DNA from: an uncultured Spirochaetales bacterium
GTDB lineage: Bacteria; Spirochaetota; Spirochaetia; Sphaerochaetales; Sphaerochaetaceae
Length of the DNA stretch: 6,932 nt
Assembly (NCBI GenBank): GCA_934247875.1
Contig: CAKQJZ010000095.1
Span: 1-6,932, forward strand
Direction: 5' to 3'
The notes under the pieces are model-generated. The model was not told where the DNA came from, ran no database searches, and saw nothing but the letters and a program-made list of their open reading frames with translations. Of this stretch, positions 1-4,727 are shown one piece after another (positions within the stretch are counted from its first letter, which is position 1; every line of letters starts with the position of its first letter). Position numbers and translations under genes: made by a program.

Positions 1-16
1 CACCGATATAGAGGGT

Positions 17-49
17 AAAACCTCAATTCACGCATTTAATTGAGGTTTT
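17..49. terminator. Symmetric AT-rich hairpin, probable bidirectional terminator
   Basis: A perfect 12-bp inverted repeat (AAAACCTCAATT at 17-28, AATTGAGGTTTT at 38-49) encloses a 9-base loop. The arms end in TTTT on either strand, so it could terminate transcription in both directions. The leftward pyrimidine operon already has its own terminator at 99-135, so this one more likely serves a rightward gene or RNA ending at or before the left edge. The stem is low in GC and the T run is short (TTTTC), which limits certainty. Confidence 0.5.
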
Positions 50-98
50 CTAACAACACGGTGCAAGAAAGCACTTTAACAAAAAAAGATAAGATAAG

Positions 99-135
99 AA
101 AAAGAGCCTTCTGCTATTTAGGCAAAAGACCCTTT
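99..135 (-). terminator. Intrinsic terminator of the hydantoinase / HAD-cytidine deaminase operon
   Basis: Read on the minus strand, the arm AAAGGGTCTTTTGC (135 to 122) pairs over 14 positions, three of them G-U wobbles, with GCAGAAGGCTCTTT (114 to 101) around a 7-base loop. The 3' arm runs straight into TTTTT, followed by a T-rich stretch ending in TTTTTTT near 81-87. It starts four bases after the stop codon of the upstream gene, as expected for the end of this transcript. Confidence 0.8.
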
Positions 136-139
136 CATC

Positions 140-1294
140 TCATTTCCTCATCTGAGGCATTATGAATGCATGAGGTAGAAGATCTGAGAATTTATATTCT
201 TCTCTACCTGTTTTTGAGACAAGCACTACTTTAGTATCGCTCTTAGCGAACTCTGCTATGACTTGTAAGCATAGTGCGCATGGAGGAGCAGGAGGATCGT
301 CATCACTTACAACAACCAGCAAATCTATGCCTATAGCGCCCTCTGCAGCTATAGCACTGAATATTGCGTTGCGTTCTGCGCATATTGTCGCACCATATGA
401 TGAGTTCTCTACATTGCATCCAGGATATATTCTGCCGCTTGCAGCACTTACTATAGCAGCACCTACCTTGAAGCCAGAGTATGGAGCATATGCATCATCT
501 CGGCTCTTCCAAGCAGCTGCAATAGCTCTTTCAAGTGTAAAGCTATAAGGCATCTTTCTTTTTAGCGGAGCTATGTAATTAGCACCATAGATAACTGCTT
601 CATCACTTATTCCTTCATATTCTCTGATTATTGTTTCAAATTCGTCAATGCTTTCAAAATGAGGGATTGCTGCTAAGTCAGATATTATGACATCTGCCCT
701 GCTCTTCTCTGCATCTGCATATGAGAGAGTAGTTGCAAGGCAAACGCTCTTTATAGCAGCACTCTTAGCTGCAGCTATTCCGCCAAATGTATCTTCAAAG
801 ACAATAGCTTCGCTGCTTGCTATGCCAAGCTTTATCAGAGCAAGCTCGTATATATCAGCATTAGGCTTATTGCGCTTTATATCTTCCCCTGTGATGACAA
901 TATCAAAATCATCGCTCTTCAAGCCTATTGCATTTATGTTTGCATATACTTTCCACTTAGGAGCAGAAGATGCGACAGCAACCAAAAGCCCAGCCTTCTT
1001 AGCATTCTCTACTAGAGCTTCTCCTCCTGGAAGCTTGATCTCTGATCGTTTCAGAGCCTCTTCATATCGCTCTCTAAAGAAAAGAGACGCAGCATCATAT
1101 TGAAAATCATCGACGTGCTTTGCTTTTGCAACGCCTGTGAAGAATGTATATTCACCACACCCCAGATAAGGCTCAAAGTCGGCCTTGGAAACCTCAAGAC
1201 CGAGAGTTCTGAAATACTCTATTCCAATTGTGATTGATATATCCTCACTATCTGCAAGGACACCATCCATATCAAAAATAAGTGCTTTGATCAT
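140..1294 (-). CDS. HAD-family phosphatase fused to cytidine deaminase
   Basis: A two-domain enzyme of 384 residues. Residues 1-225 are a HAD subfamily IA (beta-phosphoglucomutase-like) phosphohydrolase: motif I DMDGVLADS with nucleophile D8 and acid/base D10, a helical cap at about 15-80, motif II serine in VAVASS (109-110), motif III K143 in RNKPNADIY, and motif IV E167-D168 in FEDTFGGIAAAKSA. After a linker (226-248), residues 249-384 are a complete small cytidine deaminase: YAPYSGFKVGAA (269-280), CNVENSSYG (293-301), and zinc site CAE (C305, catalytic E307) with PCALC (C339, C342). Both active sites look intact, so the protein may dephosphorylate a nucleotide and deaminate cytidine to uridine; the HAD substrate cannot be read from sequence. 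The usual deaminase signature PCGxCRQ is PCALCLQ here. The start overlaps the hydantoinase stop by ATGA, with a weak AGGG ribosome site, suggesting translational coupling. Confidence 0.93.
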   Translation of the reverse strand: MIKALIFDMDGVLADSEDISITIGIEYFRTLGLEVSKADFEPYLGCGEYTFFTGVAKAKHVDDFQYDAASLFFRERYEEALKRSEIKLPGGEALVENAKKAGLLVAVASSAPKWKVYANINAIGLKSDDFDIVITGEDIKRNKPNADIYELALIKLGIASSEAIVFEDTFGGIAAAKSAAIKSVCLATTLSYADAEKSRADVIISDLAAIPHFESIDEFETIIREYEGISDEAVIYGANYIAPLKRKMPYSFTLERAIAAAWKSRDDAYAPYSGFKVGAAIVSAASGRIYPGCNVENSSYGATICAERNAIFSAIAAEGAIGIDLLVVVSDDDPPAPPCALCLQVIAEFAKSDTKVVLVSKTGREEYKFSDLLPHAFIMPQMRK

Positions 1295-2658
1295 CTGTTT
1301 GCCCTAATGAACTTTCCATCCCCTTCTACGCCTAGATATAAGCCAGCGCCCATGATGAGTCTTCCTCTCAGGTATGTCATTACGACTTTACCTGTAACAG
1401 TCATACCCTCATATGGTGTGTAGCCAGCTGCACTATGGAGAGTGCTTGATGAGAGCGTCCAGCTCTCTTCAGGGTTGAATAGAACTATATCTGCGTCCGA
1501 TCCTTCTTTGAGGATTCCTTTCTGCGGATATATTCCAAATGCTTTAGCAGGTCCTGTAGACAGCACATTGACAACCTGAGAAAGAGATAGAGAACCAGAT
1601 CCAACACCAAATGTATTGATAAGAGGCAAGAGCTCCTCTGTTCCAGGAATGCCTGGATAAATTGTTCTGCAATCATTGCTCTCAAGCTTCTGCTCACGAG
1701 TAAATGAGCAGTGGTCTGTTGCAACTACCTGTATCTCTCCATCAATCAGAGCTTCCTGCAGTGCGAGGTTGTCTTCTTTCTCTCTTAGAGGAGGAGTCAT
1801 TACATACAGTGGACCATCTGGACCTTCAAGCTTTGACTTATCCAAGAATAGATAGTGAGGAGTTGTCTCAACGATTACCTTAACACCCTCTTCTCTGAGC
1901 TTTCTTACAGCTTCAAGACCAAGCTTTGATGAGAGATGAACGATATAGATTGGCATATCAAGTTCACGAGCAATGCCACCAACGAACTCGATTGCTTTGG
2001 CTTCAGCCTCTGCCGGGCGTAGAGCTGCGTGGTCAATTGGCCTATATTCGCCCTTCCAGTTCTCAGCAATCTCTCTGATAGTATCATCATCCTCAGCGTG
2101 TACGCTTACCATGATATTAAGCGCTTTGCACATAGCGAAGATCTCTTTTAGCTCTTCACGCTTCTCAACCATGTAGCCAACGTTTTTGTATGTTGTGAAG
2201 ATCTTGATAGTACCAACACCCATGACCTTCATAGTCTCAAGTTCGTCTCTCAGATCCTCTCTGAATTTGTAGACACCTTGATGGAGTGCATAATCGATTC
2301 TCATAGAGTGCATCTCTTTCTTTCTGTTCTTAAGAGATACGACTAAGTCTTCTTTATTGTCATCAGCAAAGTCTATGACAGTAGTAACGCCGCCATAAGC
2401 TGCAAGCTTAGAGCCTTCTTTGAAGGAATCGGCTGTTACAGTCCCTCGTGATACCAAATGATAATGTGTATGTGCATCAATTATTCCAGGTAGTACACAA
2501 AGTCCATCTGCGTGAACTATCCTGGTCCCCTGTGGGCACTCTGCTTCACTGATATGTCTTGCGATTCTCCTGATTCTGGAGCCTTCAATTAAAATGTCAC
2601 CGTGACGTGTCCACTCGGTATCAACCAAGAGACCGTCCTTAATTAGAATGTTTCCCAT
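1291..2658 (-). CDS. Dihydropyrimidinase / D-hydantoinase family cyclic amidohydrolase
   Basis: A 455-residue enzyme of the amidohydrolase superfamily, close to the usual 455-480 of hydantoinases. The binuclear metal site is complete: H63 and H65 in GIIDAHTHYH, the lysine to be carboxylated K152 in GTIKIF, H187 in VSVHAED, H241 in IVHLSS, and D315 in VATDHCSF. Y157 matches the catalytic tyrosine of hydantoinases. Known members hydrolyse the ring amide of 5,6-dihydrouracil, dihydrothymine or 5-substituted hydantoins. No dihydropyrimidine dehydrogenase or beta-ureidopropionase is in the window, so the true substrate stays open. It is the first gene of a two-gene operon with the HAD-cytidine deaminase. 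No Shine-Dalgarno sequence precedes the ATG (GCTAATATAGATAC-ATG), consistent with the promoter position just upstream. The name dihydropyrimidinase is safer than any specific gene symbol. Confidence 0.9.
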   Translation of the reverse strand: MGNILIKDGLLVDTEWTRHGDILIEGSRIRRIARHISEAECPQGTRIVHADGLCVLPGIIDAHTHYHLVSRGTVTADSFKEGSKLAAYGGVTTVIDFADDNKEDLVVSLKNRKKEMHSMRIDYALHQGVYKFREDLRDELETMKVMGVGTIKIFTTYKNVGYMVEKREELKEIFAMCKALNIMVSVHAEDDDTIREIAENWKGEYRPIDHAALRPAEAEAKAIEFVGGIARELDMPIYIVHLSSKLGLEAVRKLREEGVKVIVETTPHYLFLDKSKLEGPDGPLYVMTPPLREKEDNLALQEALIDGEIQVVATDHCSFTREQKLESNDCRTIYPGIPGTEELLPLINTFGVGSGSLSLSQVVNVLSTGPAKAFGIYPQKGILKEGSDADIVLFNPEESWTLSSSTLHSAAGYTPYEGMTVTGKVVMTYLRGRLIMGAGLYLGVEGDGKFIRANR

Positions 2659-2664
2659 GTATCT

Positions 2665-2694
2665 ATATTAGCGCATTGAAAAAGGCTTTACCAA
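2665..2694 (-). promoter_or_regulatory. Probable promoter of the hydantoinase operon
   Basis: On the minus strand, TTGGTA (2694-2689) and TAATAT (2670-2665) are separated by 18 bp, a fair sigma70-type pair. The -10 box ends six bases before the ATG at 2658, so the predicted transcript would start at or beside the initiation codon. The -35 box lies in the loop and arm of the glyA terminator. This is inferred from consensus only. Confidence 0.45.
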
Positions 2695-2713
2695 CAAAAA
2701 TCGATAAAGCCTT
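2679..2713 (-). terminator. Intrinsic terminator of glyA
   Basis: Read on the minus strand, AAGGCTTTA (2713-2705) pairs perfectly over 9 bp with TAAAGCCTT (2690-2682) around a 14-base loop, and TTTTT (2683-2679) follows. It sits about 20 bases after the glyA stop codon and 20 bases before the next start codon, so the following hydantoinase operon needs its own promoter or readthrough. Confidence 0.82.
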
Positions 2714-2732
2714 CAAATTCAGTTAATACAGA

Positions 2733-4247
2733 TTATTCTACTACTGGAAATTCTTTCTCAAGGAATTCAAGGTCCAGCTCAGGATAAAGAGGGAATGCAG
2801 AGAGAAGCTTCAGTACTCTTTCCTTAGCACTCTCTATTACCTCTTTAGGTGCTTTAGCTCTGTTCTTGCTGACTTCTCCCTGGTGCTCGCCTTTAGCAAT
2901 TATAGCTGGCTTAGCATTCTTCAGAACTGAGACGATGATCGAAGCAATCTCCTTCATCTCTTCTTCTCCCATTCCAAGTGTTGTTACAGCTGGAGTTCCA
3001 AGTCTTAAGCCTGATGTATACCAAGGACCATTCTTATCAAATGGAAGCGCATTTCTATTGAGTGTGATTCCACACTCTCTTAAGAGAGACTCTGCTTGTC
3101 TTCCATTGAGGCCGAAGTGAGTTACGTCTAGAAGCATGAGATGGTTATCTGTGCCATTAGTAGCAACTGGTGCACCTTCAGCTATGAATGCTGCAGCTAG
3201 TGCTTTGGAGTTTCTTACAATGGACGCAGCATAGTCTTTGAATGAGTCTTTTTCAGCCTCTTCAAGTGCAATAGCCTTAGCAGCCATTACATGAGGAAGT
3301 GGTCCTCCGATTACCAGTGGACAGCCTTTATCTACAGAGTCTGCAAACTCAGCCTTGCATAGAATCATACCGCCTCTTGGTCCGCGAAGTGTCTTATGCG
3401 TTGTAGTTGTTACAACATCAGCCCACTTGATTGGGTCATACTCTTCAGCAAGCACGCCACCTGCAACAAGACCTGCAAAGTGAGCCATATCAACCATGAA
3501 TACAGCGCCCACTGAGTGTGCGATTTCTGCCATTCTCTTGAAGTCAACACGTCTTGGATAAGCTGAATAGCCTGCAAGGAGAATAAGAGGCTTGATCTCT
3601 TTAGCTAGCCTCTCAATCTCATCATAGTCAAGAAGACCTGTCTCTTTATCTACTGTATACGAATAAGCATCAAATAACTGAGCAGATATATTCTGTCTAT
3701 ATCCATGTGTCAGATGTCCGCCTGAGTAGTAATCAAGGCCTAACAAGCGCTGGTTATGAAGTGCTTCTCTGACTTTGTTCCAGTCTTCTCTCTTCATATT
3801 GGAAGGATTGGTTATTCCCATATCTTCCAAAAGAGGCACTTCTACTCTCTCATTCAAGATTGCCCAGTAAGCGCATAGATTTGCGTCTGCGCCGCTATGA
3901 GGCTGTACATATGCATGCTCAGCGCCAAACAAGCGACATGCTGCAGCTGCTGCTTCAGCTTCAATCTCATCAACGTTCTCACAGCCTGCATAGAATCTAT
4001 GGAAAGGGAAACCTTCACTGTACTTATCTGTAAGAAGATTGCCCATAGCAGCTTGTACAGATAAAGATGAGAAATTCTCACTTGCAATCAATTTCAAGTG
4101 TGTTCTCTGGTCTTTCAGCTCGTTTACGATAAATCCTGCAGTTCTTTTGGATACTCTTGAAACCAAATCAAGCTCAGCTAGATACAGAGCGAGCTCTGAA
4201 GTGATCTTTCCGTTATGTTCTGATAAATAGTTCTCTAATGCTCCCAT
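2733..4247 (-). CDS. glyA: Serine hydroxymethyltransferase, long form
   Basis: This cytosolic PLP enzyme interconverts serine and glycine while moving a one-carbon unit to tetrahydrofolate. Hallmarks are LIASENFSS (54-62), YSEGFPFHRFYAGCENVDEIE (76-96), GGHLTHG (176-182), VDMAHFAGLVAGG (252-264), the PLP lysine K285 in TTTTHKTLRGPRGG, and R415 in SGLRLGTPA for the substrate carboxylate. At 504 residues it is longer than the common 415-430 residue enzyme. The extra length is an N-terminal extension of about 30 residues, an insertion at about 133-168 before GLDYYSGGHLTHG, and a longer C-terminal end. From memory, such long forms occur in spirochaetes and chlamydiae. The ATG is preceded by AGGAGA seven bases upstream, a strong ribosome site. 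The gene is monocistronic by its terminator and divergent from infA. I see no riboswitch in the leader. Confidence 0.97.
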   Translation of the reverse strand: MGALENYLSEHNGKITSELALYLAELDLVSRVSKRTAGFIVNELKDQRTHLKLIASENFSSLSVQAAMGNLLTDKYSEGFPFHRFYAGCENVDEIEAEAAAAACRLFGAEHAYVQPHSGADANLCAYWAILNERVEVPLLEDMGITNPSNMKREDWNKVREALHNQRLLGLDYYSGGHLTHGYRQNISAQLFDAYSYTVDKETGLLDYDEIERLAKEIKPLILLAGYSAYPRRVDFKRMAEIAHSVGAVFMVDMAHFAGLVAGGVLAEEYDPIKWADVVTTTTHKTLRGPRGGMILCKAEFADSVDKGCPLVIGGPLPHVMAAKAIALEEAEKDSFKDYAASIVRNSKALAAAFIAEGAPVATNGTDNHLMLLDVTHFGLNGRQAESLLRECGITLNRNALPFDKNGPWYTSGLRLGTPAVTTLGMGEEEMKEIASIIVSVLKNAKPAIIAKGEHQGEVSKNRAKAPKEVIESAKERVLKLLSAFPLYPELDLEFLEKEFPVVE

Positions 4248-4290
4248 TTCCCTTTCTCCTCTTTCAGAGTTTGCGCTTTTTATCTCTTAT

Positions 4291-4304
4291 ATGCAAGAAA
4301 GCAT
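4291..4304. repeat. Short hairpin ATGCAAGAAAGCAT, related to the one at 61-74
   Basis: The arms ATGC and GCAT flank AAGAAA. The same core TGCAAGAAAGCA occurs at 62-73, where the outer pair is G-C instead of A-T. Here it lies in the glyA leader, about 45 bases before the start codon. A 12-base match can arise by chance in a window of this size, so function is unproven. Confidence 0.3.
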
Positions 4305-4378
4305 AGCTATTATTTCTGATGCTATTATTATGCATCTTATATATTTCATTTTAATACAACAAATTAATAAATATAGTA

Positions 4379-4400
4379 CAAAGAGAGTGCCCTCTCTTTG
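4379..4400. promoter_or_regulatory. Perfect 9-bp dyad next to the infA promoter, candidate operator
   Basis: CAAAGAGAG (4379-4387) and CTCTCTTTG (4392-4400) form a perfect inverted repeat around TGCC. It ends five bases before the -35 box of infA, in the divergent glyA/infA spacer. No T run follows on either strand and no gene ends here, so a terminator is unlikely. A protein-binding site acting on infA, glyA or both is the simplest reading. Confidence 0.45.
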
Positions 4401-4405
4401 CTTCC

Positions 4406-4435
4406 TTGACAACTCAAAATGAATATGTCTATACT
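4406..4435 (+). promoter_or_regulatory. infA promoter
   Basis: The -35 box TTGACA (4406-4411, exact consensus) and the -10 box TATACT (4430-4435, five of six) are separated by 18 bp. The predicted start near 4442 gives a leader of about 67 bases before the infA ATG at 4509. This is the best promoter match within the window. Confidence 0.75.
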
Positions 4436-4483
4436 ATCTAAGCTTTTAGAGAAAATGAATCCTCAATGAGGTTAATTAATATT

Positions 4484-4503
4484 ACGCATAAATGCGTCGG
4501 GAG
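4484..4503 (+). promoter_or_regulatory. infA leader hairpin and Shine-Dalgarno site
   Basis: ACGCAT (4484-4489) and ATGCGT (4492-4497) form a small stem, in practice 5 bp with a TAAA tetraloop. One base later comes GGGAG (4499-4503), the ribosome binding site, five bases from the ATG. Such a structure could stack beside or shield the ribosome site, but its stability is modest. Confidence 0.45.
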
Positions 4504-4508
4504 AAAGA

Positions 4509-4727
4509 ATGGCTAAAGAAGAAGCAATCGAAGTAGAAGGTGTTGTAAAAGAGGCCCTTCCAAACACAATGTTCCGTGTAGAGCTTTCAAACAAGCTTGT
4601 AATACTTGCTCACCTTTCAGGAAAGATGAGAAAGCACTACATCAGAATCGTACCTGGTGATACTGTTAAAGTTGAGCTGAGTCCGTATGATCTTTCTAAG
4701 GGCAGAATCATCTATCGCGAACGTTAA
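4509..4727 (+). CDS. infA: Translation initiation factor IF-1
   Basis: A 72-residue S1/OB-fold protein that binds the A site of the 30S subunit and assists IF-2 and IF-3 in start-site selection. The sequence is near canonical from end to end: MAKEEAIEVEGVV at the start, LPNTMFRVEL (17-26), LAHLSGKMRKHYIRI (33-47), PGDTVKVELSPYDL (49-62) and KGRIIYRER at the end. Length is exactly typical. It is the only rightward gene in the window and stands apart from the ribosomal protein cluster where infA often lies. It has its own promoter and a good ribosome site. Its stop codon overlaps that of the converging Smr gene through the shared bases TTAA, and its terminator lies inside that gene. Confidence 0.98.
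   Translation: MAKEEAIEVEGVVKEALPNTMFRVELSNKLVILAHLSGKMRKHYIRIVPGDTVKVELSPYDLSKGRIIYRER

Noticed and set aside
1..18. Possible tail of a rightward gene (open frame closing in TAA at 16-18, just before the hairpin at 17-49)
   Set aside because: Five codons are too few to support a gene; the sequence could equally be non-coding.
687..1103. Open frame of 138 codons on the plus strand
   Set aside because: It lies opposite the HAD domain, which has all four catalytic motifs; the plus-strand product has no recognisable features.
4306..4329. Direct repeat GCTATTATT in two copies 15 bases apart in the glyA leader
   Set aside because: It is short AT-rich sequence with no further copies or symmetry.
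4248..4380. glyA promoter
   Set aside because: Several TATAAG and TAATAA boxes exist on the minus strand but none has a -35 box at proper spacing, so no single site can be chosen.
4291..4422. A 43-codon open frame on the plus strand in the glyA/infA spacer
   Set aside because: It has no ribosome binding site, is AT-rich low-complexity sequence, runs through the dyad and infA promoter, and resembles no protein I know.
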